Assembly: GCF_007197575.1 (NCBI RefSeq) | Contig: NZ_CP041616.1 | Coordinates: 744,001 to 808,000, forward strand | Length of the DNA: 64,000 bases | Direction: 5' to 3' | Origin: Ornithinimicrobium ciconiae | GTDB taxonomy: Bacteria; Actinomycetota; Actinomycetes; Actinomycetales; Dermatophilaceae | In this document: positions 1-8,175 of the stretch, one piece after another | Numbering within the stretch: the stretch's first letter is position 1 | Layout of the letters: each line of letters starts with the position of its first letter | Notes under the pieces: model-generated | What the model saw: only the letters and a program-made list of their open reading frames with translations | What the model was told of the DNA's origin: nothing | Databases searched by the model: none | Translations under genes and position numbers: made by a program

Positions 1-1
1 C

Positions 2-82
2 GTGCTCGGTGGTTGGTGCCGTGCCCGGTGGTTGGTGCCCCTGTGCCCGGTGGTTGGTGCCCCTGTGCCCGGTGGTCAGTGG
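2..82. repeat. 22-bp tandem repeat at window edge
   Basis: Two exact 22-bp copies (21-42 and 43-64) begin GTGCCCGGTGGTTGGTG. A partial copy lies before them (2-20) and another after (65-82). I see no gene in 1-118; the array sits just beyond the stop of the small leftward gene at 119-355. Confidence 0.8.
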
Positions 83-118
83 CTGCGGAGAGAAGCTCCG
101 CGACAGGTGGCGAGAGGC

Positions 119-355
119 TCAGCGCCGCTTGGAGAAACGCTCCGCCAGTAGATAGAGGGCACCGCCCAGAAGGCCACCGATCAGGCCGAACGGGATGGCC
201 AGGGCCAGAGTCTCCTGACCCGTGGAGGCCATGGGGGCGTCTGGCCCGAAGTAGGCGAGCACGGCGCCCAGAAAGAACCCGATGAGGGCCCCGGTTGCCA
301 GGAAGGGCACCATCCGGGGTCGACGGAAGACGGGTCGGCGCTGCGGGGTGGTCAC
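119..355 (-). CDS. Small two-helix membrane protein
   Basis: This is a 78-residue protein of unknown function with a GTG start. A basic N-terminus (about residues 1-15, many Arg and Pro) is followed by two hydrophobic segments, about 16-36 and 50-69, and an Arg/Lys-rich tail. This suggests a two-helix inner-membrane protein with both ends in the cytoplasm. It starts only 5 bases after the stop of the flavin-dependent oxidoreductase gene on the same strand, so the two are probably co-transcribed. I do not recognise a named family. Confidence 0.6.
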   Translation of the reverse strand: MTTPQRRPVFRRPRMVPFLATGALIGFFLGAVLAYFGPDAPMASTGQETLALAIPFGLIGGLLGGALYLLAERFSKRR

Positions 356-360
356 GCCTT

Positions 361-1275
361 CTAGGATGCCACGTCGAGATAACGCTCCAGGACGCCGAGG
401 TCTGCGGCATAGGGAGCCTCCGACCGCGGCCAGTGCACGATGACGTCGGTGAACCCCAGCTCGGCAGCCCGCCCGACCTGCTCCGTCAGGAAACTCACGC
501 TGCTCAACGCGACCGGTCCCGAGGCGTCAAGCGTCAGATAGCGATCCAGCCGCCGGCCACCCGCTGCCTGAGCTGACCCCGCCCCGGCCTTCGCATCGTG
601 CCCGGACGCCGACTCGTGCACGGACGCCTCCGCATCGGTGAACCGCTGCGCCGCGTCGGCGACTCCCCGCCACCACTGCTCCACCGCATCCCGCTCGGCC
701 CAGTCGCCACTGGCCGGTCCGGTGGTGACCCAGCCGTCGGCATACTCCACGGCCAGGGCCATCGCCTTCGGGCCGTCGGCCGCCACGAGCAGGGGAGCCT
801 GCGACGGCGTGAGGTTGCGGCCGTTGACCACGGAGTAGAACTCGCCGGTGTGGTCGACATGGTCCTCCCGGAGACTCCGCTGCAGCAGCGGGACGAACTC
901 ACGAAACCGGCGGGAGCGCTCGCCGCGCGTCAGGGAATCGCCCAGGATGCCCGCGTCCACGTCGCCGCCGGCGCCGACCCCAAGCAGCATCCGACCCCCG
1001 CTGATGTCGTCCAGTGTCACGACGTCGCGGGCCAGCGTCACCGGGTGCCGGAAGTTGGGCGAGCTGACCAGGGTGCCGAGCTGGATGCGCTCGGTGACCA
1101 TCGCCGCTGCGGTCAGTGTGCCCACCGTCGAGTGCCACGGAGCGTCCGGCAGCCCGCCCCACACGAGGTGGTCGTAGGTCCAGGCGTGGTCGAAGCCCAA
1201 CTCCTCGGCACGACGCCAGAGGTGTTGGGCCTCGGCCCAGGGATACTCGGGAAGGATGCAGACGCCGTGACGCAT
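361..1275 (-). CDS. LLM-class flavin-dependent oxidoreductase
   Basis: This 304-residue protein resembles the bacterial luciferase-like (LLM) family, single-domain TIM-barrel enzymes that use FMN or F420. Family signs are the N-terminal FDHAWTYDHL stretch (about residues 28-37), the LGTLVSSPNFRHPVTLARD block (about 67-84) and the following SGGRMLLGVGAGGD turn that lines the flavin phosphate site. The barrel is otherwise full length, with a low-complexity insert near residues 215-240 (Ala/Gly/His rich). The substrate cannot be told from sequence. It lies upstream of a small membrane protein in a likely two-gene operon. Confidence 0.85.
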   Translation of the reverse strand: MRHGVCILPEYPWAEAQHLWRRAEELGFDHAWTYDHLVWGGLPDAPWHSTVGTLTAAAMVTERIQLGTLVSSPNFRHPVTLARDVVTLDDISGGRMLLGVGAGGDVDAGILGDSLTRGERSRRFREFVPLLQRSLREDHVDHTGEFYSVVNGRNLTPSQAPLLVAADGPKAMALAVEYADGWVTTGPASGDWAERDAVEQWWRGVADAAQRFTDAEASVHESASGHDAKAGAGSAQAAGGRRLDRYLTLDASGPVALSSVSFLTEQVGRAAELGFTDVIVHWPRSEAPYAADLGVLERYLDVAS

Positions 1276-1391
1276 GGGGCCAGGGTAGGGCGGTCGCCTG
1301 ACACTCGATGGTCCCCGTGGCCGGTCAGGCCGTCAGGCCACGCGATGCGTCTCTGTTTGTGAAGCGGTGTTGAGCCAGGAGCGGTAGCGGG

Positions 1392-1487
1392 CGGCGAGGT
1401 CGGTGGGGCTGAGGACGGCAACGCGGCGAGGTCGGTGGGGCTGAGGACGGCAACACGGCGAGGTCGGTGGGGCTGAGGACGGCAACA
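1392..1487. repeat. Three 32-bp tandem repeats upstream of purF
   Basis: Three head-to-tail copies of exactly 32 bp start at 1392, 1424 and 1456. The core is CGGCGAGGTCGGTGGGGCTG followed by AGGACGGCAAC. The array ends about 35 bases before the purF start, so it lies in the purF promoter/leader region. The rest of 1276-1521 shows no gene. Confidence 0.9.
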
Positions 1488-1521
1488 CTGCTCGCTCGCT
1501 CGATTGTGGGACGATGTGGCA

Positions 1522-3120
1522 GTGGCACGCGCAGACGGACGGCTCTCTCACGACCTGATGCCCGACGAGAAGGGCCCGCAGGACGCCTGCGGTGTCTTTG
1601 GCGTGTGGGCGCCGGGGGAAGAGGTCGCCAAGCTCACCTACTACGGCCTCTATGCCCTGCAGCACCGCGGCCAGGAGGCCGCCGGGATCGCGACCAGCGA
1701 CGGGCGCTCGCTGCTGGTCTACAAGGACGTCGGTCTGGTCTCCCAGGTCTTTGACGAGTCGAGCCTGGCCTCGCTGCGCGGACACCTCGCCGTCGGGCAC
1801 TGCCGCTACTCCACGACCGGGCGCAACTCCTGGGAGAACGCCCAGCCCACGCTGGGTGGCACCGAGGACCAGACGGTCGCCCTGGCGCACAACGGCAACC
1901 TGATCAACACCGCCGAGCTGCGCGACCGCCTCGCCGAGTTCCACGGAGGAGACCTGCGCAACGCCCCCGGTGAGGTGCGCCGCGGCAACACCACCGACAC
2001 CGCCCTGGTCACGGGGCTGCTGACCGCCGACCCGGACCTCTCCCTCGAGGCCTCGGCCCTGCAGGTGCTGCCCACCCTGCGCGGTGCCTTCTCCCTGGTC
2101 TTCTGCGACGAGCAGACGCTGTATGCCGCACGCGACCCCCAGGGGGTCCGCCCCCTGGTCCTGGGTCGCCTGGAGCGGGGCTGGGTGGTCTCCTCCGAGA
2201 CCGCCGGCCTGGACATCGTCGGCGCCTCCTTCGTCCGGGAGGTCGAGCCCGGTGAGTTGATCGCCATCGACCGGGACGGGCTGCGCAGCCAGCGGTTCGC
2301 CGAGACCGACCGCAAGGGCTGTGTCTTCGAGTATGTCTATCTGGCCCGCCCCGACACCACGCTGAACGGGCGCGGTGTCTATGAGTCCCGGGTGGAGATG
2401 GGCCGCACCCTGGCCCGGGAGCACCCGGTCGAGGCCGACATGGTGATGCCGACGCCGGAGTCGGGGACGCCGGCGGCGATCGGCTATGCCGAGGCTTCCG
2501 GGATCCCCTACGGCAACGGACTGGTCAAGAACGCCTACGTCGGGCGCACCTTCATCGCCCCGAGCCAGACGATCCGTCAGCTCGGGATCCGGCTCAAACT
2601 CAACCCGCTGCGTGAGGTGATCCGCGGCAAGCGGCTCGTCGTGGTCGACGACTCCATCGTGCGCGGCAACACCCAGCGCGCCCTGGTGCGCATGCTGCGC
2701 GAGGCCGGAGCCGCCGAGATCCACGTGCGGATCTCCTCCCCGCCGGTGCGCTGGCCCTGCTTCTACGGCATCGACTTCGCCACCCGCGCCGAGCTCATCG
2801 CGACCGGCCTGGGCACCGAGGAGATCCGTCAGTCGATCGGGGCGGACAGCCTGGGCTACATCAGTGAGGAGGGCATGGTGGCTGCCACCCGCCAGCCGCG
2901 CGAGCAGCTGTGCACGGCGTGCTTCTCCGGGGTCTACCCGATCGAGCTGCCAGCCAGCGACAAGCTCGGCAAGGACGTCCTCGAACTCGAGTTCCCCGGC
3001 GGTGAGGAGCTCGCGGCCCCGGCGGAGCGGCATACGCCCCTGCACGTGCGCGCCGTGGACGTCGACGGGGTCGCCGTGGGTGCCCACGGCGGGGCTGCGG
3101 ACGCCGTCAGCCGACCCTGA
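1522..3120 (+). CDS. purF: Amidophosphoribosyltransferase PurF
   Basis: First committed enzyme of purine synthesis: PRPP plus glutamine gives 5-phosphoribosylamine. The protein has 532 residues from the GTG at 1522; TTG 1504 and GTG 1516 are in-frame alternatives. The N-terminal glutaminase nucleophile is the Cys of DACGVFGVW (about residue 23), preceded by a short propeptide as in Bacillus-type enzymes. The PRPP loop RLVVVDDSIVRGNT lies near 371-384. Four cysteines in KGCVFEY, WPCFYGID and LCTACFSG fit the [4Fe-4S]-carrying class. A permease gene and purM follow on the same strand. Confidence 0.96.
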   Translation: MARADGRLSHDLMPDEKGPQDACGVFGVWAPGEEVAKLTYYGLYALQHRGQEAAGIATSDGRSLLVYKDVGLVSQVFDESSLASLRGHLAVGHCRYSTTGRNSWENAQPTLGGTEDQTVALAHNGNLINTAELRDRLAEFHGGDLRNAPGEVRRGNTTDTALVTGLLTADPDLSLEASALQVLPTLRGAFSLVFCDEQTLYAARDPQGVRPLVLGRLERGWVVSSETAGLDIVGASFVREVEPGELIAIDRDGLRSQRFAETDRKGCVFEYVYLARPDTTLNGRGVYESRVEMGRTLAREHPVEADMVMPTPESGTPAAIGYAEASGIPYGNGLVKNAYVGRTFIAPSQTIRQLGIRLKLNPLREVIRGKRLVVVDDSIVRGNTQRALVRMLREAGAAEIHVRISSPPVRWPCFYGIDFATRAELIATGLGTEEIRQSIGADSLGYISEEGMVAATRQPREQLCTACFSGVYPIELPASDKLGKDVLELEFPGGEELAAPAERHTPLHVRAVDVDGVAVGAHGGAADAVSRP

Positions 3121-3157
3121 CCGCGCGCTCTTTGTCATCGTGACCAAGGATGGTGGC

Positions 3158-4474
3158 GTGCCGACGACACACACGCAGCAGATGGGCGAGGACCCACGCT
3201 TTCTTCGCTTTGAGGCGATCATCGCCTGGCGGCTGATCCTGGTCATCGCCGCGGCGCTGCTGAGCGTCTGGCTCGTCCTGCAGATCACCGTGATCGCGGT
3301 CGCGGCCTTCGTCGGCTTCGCCCAGGCGGCCCTGCTCTGGCCGGCAGTGCAGTGGCTGCAGCGCTATCTGCCGCGGATGCTCGCCGCGATCATCTCCGTC
3401 ACGGTCTATGCCGCGGTGATCTTGCTGCTCGGCTTCTTCATCATCACGCAGATGATCAACGCCTGGCCGCAGTTCTACGACGCCGTGGTCGGCTCCCTGC
3501 GGGCCGCCAACGACTGGGTCGTCGCCCAGGGGTGGACCTTCTCCACCGACCTCACGGCCAACCTGGAGGAGGAGCTGGTCACCCGGCTGGGCACCCTGGC
3601 CTCCGGGCTGGGCGGGGTGGCGATGACCGTGGCTGGGATCCTGGGAGGCATCGCCTCGATCGTGCTGGTCGCGCTCTTCTCCACCCTCTTTGCCCTCATC
3701 GGTGGGGAGAAGATGACCCAGGGCATCGTCGGATTCATGCCGGCGGGCCGTCAGCTCAGCACTTTCGCGGCGATCCGGGACGCCACCACGACCGCCCGGT
3801 GGTGGGTGATCGCCTCCGCCGTCACCGGCGCGGTGGACGGCATCTTCATCGGGCTGGGCCTGGCCGTGCTCGGCGTGCCCCTGGCGGTGCCGCTCGGCGT
3901 CGTCACCTTCATCCTGGCCTTCATCCCGATGATCGGCGCCACCGTCGCAGGGGCCCTGGCCGTGGCTATCGCCCTGTTCTTCGGCGGGGTGCCGACCGCA
4001 CTCTGGACGCTGCTGCTGGTGCTGGCCGTGCAGCAGATCGAGGGCAACCTGCTCTCGCCCCTGTTGCTCTCGCGGGCGATGAACTTCCCTCCGCTGATCA
4101 CCCTGCTGATCTCCACCGGTGCCGGTGTCGCGCTCGGCCTGCCGGGTCTGTTCCTGGCTGTCCCCGCGGCCGGCGTCATCGTCGCAGCGGTGCGGGCCTG
4201 GCGTCGTGAGCTGCCCGAGGATGTCCGGGCGGCGCGCGAGATCGGCGTCAACCCCTCGCCCACCTTCGATCAGCTGGTCGAGCGGGTCTCCGCCCGGCCG
4301 CAGGCAGCAGAGACCGGCGACGACACAGGGGACGACGCTGGAGAGGAGCGGGCTGGCGACGCCGGAGAGGAGCGGGCTGGCGGCGCCGGAGAGGAGCGGG
4401 CCGGGGGCACCGGAGACGGCACCGGGGACGAACCAGAGACCGGCACCAGAAACAGCGCGACGGCCACGCGGTGA
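3158..4474 (+). CDS. AI-2E family transporter (TqsA/PerM-like permease)
   Basis: An integral membrane protein of about 438 residues with seven to eight hydrophobic helices and the long central soluble stretch typical of the AI-2E exporter/PerM family (segments such as GVPLAVPLGVVTFILAFIPMIG and QIEGNLLSPLLLSRAMNFPPL). The family moves small solutes; the substrate here is unknown. I chose GTG 3158 because AAGGA lies 7 bases upstream; GTG 3140 is an in-frame alternative. It starts 37 bases after purF. The hydrophilic C-terminus carries three 8-residue AGEERAGG-type repeats. Confidence 0.85.
   Translation: MPTTHTQQMGEDPRFLRFEAIIAWRLILVIAAALLSVWLVLQITVIAVAAFVGFAQAALLWPAVQWLQRYLPRMLAAIISVTVYAAVILLLGFFIITQMINAWPQFYDAVVGSLRAANDWVVAQGWTFSTDLTANLEEELVTRLGTLASGLGGVAMTVAGILGGIASIVLVALFSTLFALIGGEKMTQGIVGFMPAGRQLSTFAAIRDATTTARWWVIASAVTGAVDGIFIGLGLAVLGVPLAVPLGVVTFILAFIPMIGATVAGALAVAIALFFGGVPTALWTLLLVLAVQQIEGNLLSPLLLSRAMNFPPLITLLISTGAGVALGLPGLFLAVPAAGVIVAAVRAWRRELPEDVRAAREIGVNPSPTFDQLVERVSARPQAAETGDDTGDDAGEERAGDAGEERAGGAGEERAGGTGDGTGDEPETGTRNSATATR
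4337..4408 (+). repeat. In-frame 24-bp triplet repeat in permease C-terminus
   Basis: Three 24-bp copies (4337-4360, 4361-4384, 4385-4408) encode AGEERAGD, AGEERAGG and AGEERAGG. Because the unit is a multiple of three, copy-number changes would keep the frame and only lengthen or shorten the acidic tail. Confidence 0.9.
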
Positions 4475-4535
4475 CGCGCTGGGGGCACGGCATACCCTGG
4501 TCCCGACCGCCCGATCACACACCAAGGGGAGACCC

Positions 4536-5657
4536 GTGAGCGACCAGCCGATCACCTATGCCAGCGCCGGCGTCGACGTCGAGGCCGGCGACCGCGCCGT
4601 CGAGCTGATGAAGGCCTCGGTCGCTGCGGCCCAGCGTCCCGAGGTCATCGGCGGGCTGGGCGGGTTTGCCGGCATGTTCGACGCCAGCGCGCTGCGCGGC
4701 ATGCAGCGCCCCGTGCTGGCGACCAGCACCGACGGCGTCGGCACCAAGGTCGCCATCGCGCAGGCCATGGACGTGCACGACACCATCGGCCAGGACCTGG
4801 TCGGCATGGTCGTCGACGACATCGTGGTGAGCGGGGCCGAGCCGCTGTTCATGACCGACTACATCGCCTGCGGCAAGGTGGTCCCGGAGCGCATCGCGGC
4901 CATCGTGTCCGGCATCGCCCGCGGGTGCGAGCTGGCGGGGGTGGCCCTGGTCGGCGGCGAGACGGCCGAGCACCCGGGCCTGCTGGCCGAGAGCGAGTAT
5001 GACGTGGCAGGGGCTGCCACGGGAGTCGTCGAGTATGACGACGTGCTGGGTCCGCAACGGGTCCGCGAGGGCGACGCCGTGATCGCGCTGGCGTCCTCGG
5101 GGCTGCACTCCAACGGCTACTCCCTGGTGCGCCGGGTCATCGCCGCCGCCGGCTGGTCCTGGGAGCGGCACGTCGAGGATTTCGGTCGCACGCTGGGCGA
5201 GGAGATGCTGGAGCCGACCCGGATCTACACGCGGATGCTGCTGGACCTGATCCGCACCCCGGGCCTCGACGTGCACGCGCTCTCGCACGTCACCGGCGGC
5301 GGATTGGCTGCCAACCTCGGGCGGGTGCTGCCCGTGGGGGCGTTGGCGACCGTGGAGCGCTCAACGTGGACCCCGCCGGCCGTCTTCTCCGTGGTCCAGG
5401 AGCTCGGTGCCGTGCCGCTGGAGGACCTGGAGCGAACCCTCAACCAGGGGGTGGGCTTTGTCGCCGTGCTGCCCGGGGACCAGGCGGACGCAGCGGTCGC
5501 CCGCAGCGCCGAGCTCGGGGTGCCGGCCTGGGTGCTCGGCGAGGTGCAGGCGGACACGGGTGAGACGGGGGAGGGCATCGTGCGCGGCGCCAAGGGCGTC
5601 GACGGTGGCGCGGTGCGCGTCACCGGTGCCTACTCCGGCGGTGCGACCGCCACATAG
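4536..5657 (+). CDS. purM: Phosphoribosylformylglycinamidine cyclo-ligase PurM
   Basis: Fifth step of purine synthesis: ATP-dependent ring closure of formylglycinamidine ribonucleotide to aminoimidazole ribonucleotide. The protein has 373 residues from a GTG preceded by AAGGGGA. Family features are the STDGVGTKVAIAQAMDVHDT segment (about residues 62-81), VVDDIVVSGAEPLFMTDY, the VGGETAEHPG nucleotide loop (about 139) and SSGLHSNGYSLVRR. It is full length for PurM. Its last 28 bases overlap the 3' end of the convergent gene 5630-6166. Confidence 0.96.
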   Translation: MSDQPITYASAGVDVEAGDRAVELMKASVAAAQRPEVIGGLGGFAGMFDASALRGMQRPVLATSTDGVGTKVAIAQAMDVHDTIGQDLVGMVVDDIVVSGAEPLFMTDYIACGKVVPERIAAIVSGIARGCELAGVALVGGETAEHPGLLAESEYDVAGAATGVVEYDDVLGPQRVREGDAVIALASSGLHSNGYSLVRRVIAAAGWSWERHVEDFGRTLGEEMLEPTRIYTRMLLDLIRTPGLDVHALSHVTGGGLAANLGRVLPVGALATVERSTWTPPAVFSVVQELGAVPLEDLERTLNQGVGFVAVLPGDQADAAVARSAELGVPAWVLGEVQADTGETGEGIVRGAKGVDGGAVRVTGAYSGGATAT

Positions 5658-6166
5658 AAGTTCGTCGTCTCGACCGTGCCGAAGTTGCGGGCGAAGACGG
5701 TGCGCTCCACATCGCTGGGCGTCATCTCGCGGTGCACCGTGGGTGGCGTCGTCGAGGCGTCCACGATGAAGACCCTCCCGGCGGGCTCCTCGAGAAAGAC
5801 GTTGAGCCCCATCGTGGAGAAGGCGGACGGCATGTTGCGGAACGTCCAGGTGGTGCCATCGGTCTCGAACTCCTGGGCCGGCTTGCCGACGTCGAGCAAG
5901 GTGACCTCAGCTCCCGGGATCGGGGCCTGCTCGCACCCCGCGGCCTGCAGGTCGGACCAGGCGGGGTCGGCGGTCAGTGGCTCGTCGCAGTGCAGGGTCG
6001 CGACAGTCCAGTCGTCGTACTGCCAGTAGTCGTTGAACCGGGCGAGCGAGAACAGGATCAGCGCGGCGGGGATGAGGAGGAGCCACAACCAGCCCCAGCT
6101 GAACCTGCGCTTCGTGGTGGCGGCATCATCTGGGTCCTCCCAGGTGGCCGCGTGCCATGCCTTCAA
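5630..6166 (-). CDS. Hypothetical single-pass membrane protein
   Basis: A 178-residue protein of unknown function. A cytoplasmic N-terminus with basic residues KRR is followed by one hydrophobic helix (about 22-42, starting WGWLWLL) and a roughly 135-residue exported domain with two cysteines (about 58 and 77) that could form a disulfide. It is convergent with purM and overlaps its 3' end by 28 bases. No family is recognised. Confidence 0.65.
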   Translation of the reverse strand: MKAWHAATWEDPDDAATTKRRFSWGWLWLLLIPAALILFSLARFNDYWQYDDWTVATLHCDEPLTADPAWSDLQAAGCEQAPIPGAEVTLLDVGKPAQEFETDGTTWTFRNMPSAFSTMGLNVFLEEPAGRVFIVDASTTPPTVHREMTPSDVERTVFARNFGTVETTNFYVAVAPPE

Positions 6167-6328
6167 CCTGGCTCCCCTCGCCGATCGGTCCTCGCGCCCT
6201 CACACAACACCGGGCAGCGCATCGGGTCGGGCCCGGCTGGACGGGCGGCCACGGCAGCCCGTCAGATCACTCATATCGTCATGACAGCGCCGCCGGTCCC
6301 AGAGGCCCTGGGACTGGCGGCGGTGGTG

Positions 6329-6529
6329 TCAGTTGTCGGAAGAAGCCCAACGGTCGTAGGCGTCGTCCTCCTCCAACTCGTCCTCACCGGACTCGGCGGC
6401 GTGGGCGGTGACGGGCTTGCCGTCCGCTCCCAACTCGCGCGCGAGTGCGTTGAGGTCAGTCTCCGGAGAGTAGTACTTCAGTCTCCGGGCGACCTTCGTC
6501 TGCTTTGCTTTGGCCCGGCCGCGCCCCAT
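6329..6529 (-). CDS. DUF3073 family small protein
   Basis: A 66-residue hydrophilic protein starting MGRGRAKAKQTKVARRLKYY, with a basic N-terminal half and an acidic C-terminus (EDELEEDDAYDRW). This composition and the MGRGRAKAKQTKVARRLKY opening are typical of DUF3073, a small actinobacterial family often found next to purM. Function is unknown. The ATG at 6529 is preferred over an upstream in-frame ATG because a GGGGG tract lies just before it. The 250 bases between this start and the CopC-like gene hold no convincing gene; in particular no bldC, often found here in relatives. Confidence 0.85.
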   Translation of the reverse strand: MGRGRAKAKQTKVARRLKYYSPETDLNALARELGADGKPVTAHAAESGEDELEEDDAYDRWASSDN

Positions 6530-6778
6530 GGCGAGACCCCCTTGTGCGTTGTGCGGAACGGCATCGCCTGAGTGATGGCACCTTCGTGTCAGCACTCCGC
6601 GGAGCCGGTCCGGGGAATGTATCTGTCGTGAGGCTTACGGTACATGACTTCGCGCACCGAAGCGTCATCGATATCCGCTGAAGTCGTCGAAAGCCCCGTC
6701 GCCGCACCGGCCGGTGGCCGGTTGAGGTGGGTGCCGGCAGAGCCGCCGTCGTGCCCTCTCAGGCCGACTGGGCCCTGC

Positions 6779-7480
6779 TCAGTTGCGTCGGAACGCCAGG
6801 AAGCCGCAGGCCACCAGGCCGACCGCGGCCAGGCCAGCCACCAGCCAGCCCCACGCCGGGATGCCGCTGGAGGACTCGGACGGCGTGCTGGCCGCCGCGT
6901 CAGAGACCGTCTCGGCGCCAGCGTCCGGGGCGGAAGTCGCTGCGGGAGCGGTGGTCTGGGTCGCATCGTCGGCAGGAGCCGGGGGAGCAGTCGCGTCCGT
7001 GGGAGTCTCGGTCGGCGTCGCGGAGTCGGTCTCAGTGCCTGTCTCGGCGGGAGGGTCCGTCTGCGCCGGGTCCTCCGCAGCCGTGCTGGCCTCGATCGTG
7101 AAGACATAGGTGCCCGAGATCGGGTGGCCGTCGGAGGAGGTGACCCGCCAGGCGACCTCGTAGTCGCCGTCAGCGAGCTCCTCGACCAGCTCCTGGGTCA
7201 CGGTGTTGCCGTCGACCTCGGGGGTGCCCAGGACCACATCCCGGTCATCCGGTCCGGTGACCATGAACTGCACCCCGAGATCGGAGATGTCACCCGTGTA
7301 GGTGAGCTCCAGGGCGCTCGGCACCTCGGTGAGCACCTCGCCGTCGGCGGGCGAGCTCCCGCTCAGTGAGTCGTGGGCGCTGGCGGGAATGGCGAGGAGC
7401 GTCAACCACAGGGAGAGCAGGAGCGTGCCGAGAACGGCTCGACCCCCAGGTCGTCGCCCTCGGTGAGTGAGGGTGAACAC
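6779..7480 (-). CDS. CopC-like copper-binding membrane-anchored protein
   Basis: About 233 residues. A signal peptide ends in IPASA, so the mature protein starts with HDSLSGSSPADG, where the N-terminal His is the usual Cu(II) ligand of CopC. A second conserved His lies in SSDGHPISGTYVF. After the ~95-residue beta-sandwich comes a Thr/Ala/Glu-rich linker and a C-terminal helix (GWLVAGLAAVGLVACGFLAF) ending RRN. The role is probably periplasmic copper binding at the outer face of the membrane. The start is uncertain: GTG 7480 gives a normal signal peptide, while ATG 7525 would overlap the divergent gene start. Confidence 0.82.
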   Translation of the reverse strand: MFTLTHRGRRPGGRAVLGTLLLSLWLTLLAIPASAHDSLSGSSPADGEVLTEVPSALELTYTGDISDLGVQFMVTGPDDRDVVLGTPEVDGNTVTQELVEELADGDYEVAWRVTSSDGHPISGTYVFTIEASTAAEDPAQTDPPAETGTETDSATPTETPTDATAPPAPADDATQTTAPAATSAPDAGAETVSDAAASTPSESSSGIPAWGWLVAGLAAVGLVACGFLAFRRN

Positions 7481-7523
7481 CCTTCCAGGGTACGCGGGGT
7501 CCGCAAGCCGTATTCTCCAGGGC

Positions 7524-8156
7524 ATGTCGCGCACCGCCTACCGCACCGTCCGGGGGCCGGTCACCGCCACGATCGAGGAGCGTCGCTCGGTCTTTGAGTG
7601 CTGGTTGCGGCGGGTGGACTCCGAGGAGGCCGCGCGGGCTGTGGTGGAGGAAGCCCGCACCACGCACTGGGACGCCCGTCACCACTGCTCGGCCTGGGTG
7701 CTGGGCCCGGAGGGGGATCTGACCCGCTCCAACGATGACGGGGAGCCGTCGGGCACGGCCGGGATCCCGATGCTGGAGGCCCTCTCTCACAGCGGCTTCA
7801 GCGACGTCGTGGCCGTGGTCACCCGCTGGTTCGGCGGGACCCTGCTGGGCACGGGCGGTCTGGTCCGCGCCTATGGCGATGCGGTCCGCACCGCCCTGGC
7901 GGAGGCGGTGCCGCAGGCCCGGGAGCTGCGCCAGCTCGGCAGCCTCGCGGTGGGTCACGCCGACGCCGGACGCGTCGAGCACGAGCTCCGGGCCGGTGGG
8001 GTGCTGGTGACCGACGCCGACTACGGGGAGTTCGTTACGCTGCACCTGGCGGTGCCGGTCGGGGAGCGGGCCGCGGTGACCGAGGAGGTGGCGCGCCTCA
8101 CCGGCGGAGGGGCCGAGTTCGTCCTCGGCGAAACCGAGTGGGTCGACCGGACGTAA
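7524..8156 (+). CDS. YigZ/IMPACT family protein
   Basis: A 210-residue member of the UPF0029/IMPACT family. The N-terminal IMPACT domain holds SNDDGEPSGTAGIPMLEAL (about residues 71-89) and VVTRWFGGTLLGTGGLVRAYGDAV (about 99-122). A DUF1949-like ferredoxin-fold domain follows at the C-terminus. The biochemical role is not settled in bacteria; eukaryotic IMPACT acts on translation control. The start ATG lies 7 bases after TATTCT (7511-7516), so it may be read from a leaderless message. It is divergent from the CopC-like gene. Confidence 0.9.
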   Translation: MSRTAYRTVRGPVTATIEERRSVFECWLRRVDSEEAARAVVEEARTTHWDARHHCSAWVLGPEGDLTRSNDDGEPSGTAGIPMLEALSHSGFSDVVAVVTRWFGGTLLGTGGLVRAYGDAVRTALAEAVPQARELRQLGSLAVGHADAGRVEHELRAGGVLVTDADYGEFVTLHLAVPVGERAAVTEEVARLTGGGAEFVLGETEWVDRT

Positions 8157-8175
8157 GCAAGGGGGCACGAGCAAC

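Noticed and set aside
2..82. Tandem arrays considered as a CRISPR array
   Set aside because: Units are directly adjacent with no unique spacers, and no cas genes are present.
1333..3288. Long leftward open frame of about 650 codons opposite purF
   Set aside because: It is the antisense of purF and shows Asp/Gly/Arg/Val-rich shadow composition without motifs. High-GC genes commonly leave such frames.
3107..4555. Long leftward frame opposite the AI-2E permease
   Set aside because: His/Arg/Asp/Gly-rich antisense shadow of a membrane protein; no start signal or domain.
6644..7369. Rightward frame over the CopC-like gene, considered as a bldC-like regulator
   Set aside because: It has no helix-turn-helix signature and is the shadow of the CopC linker region. 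A bldC gene expected near DUF3073 is not present.
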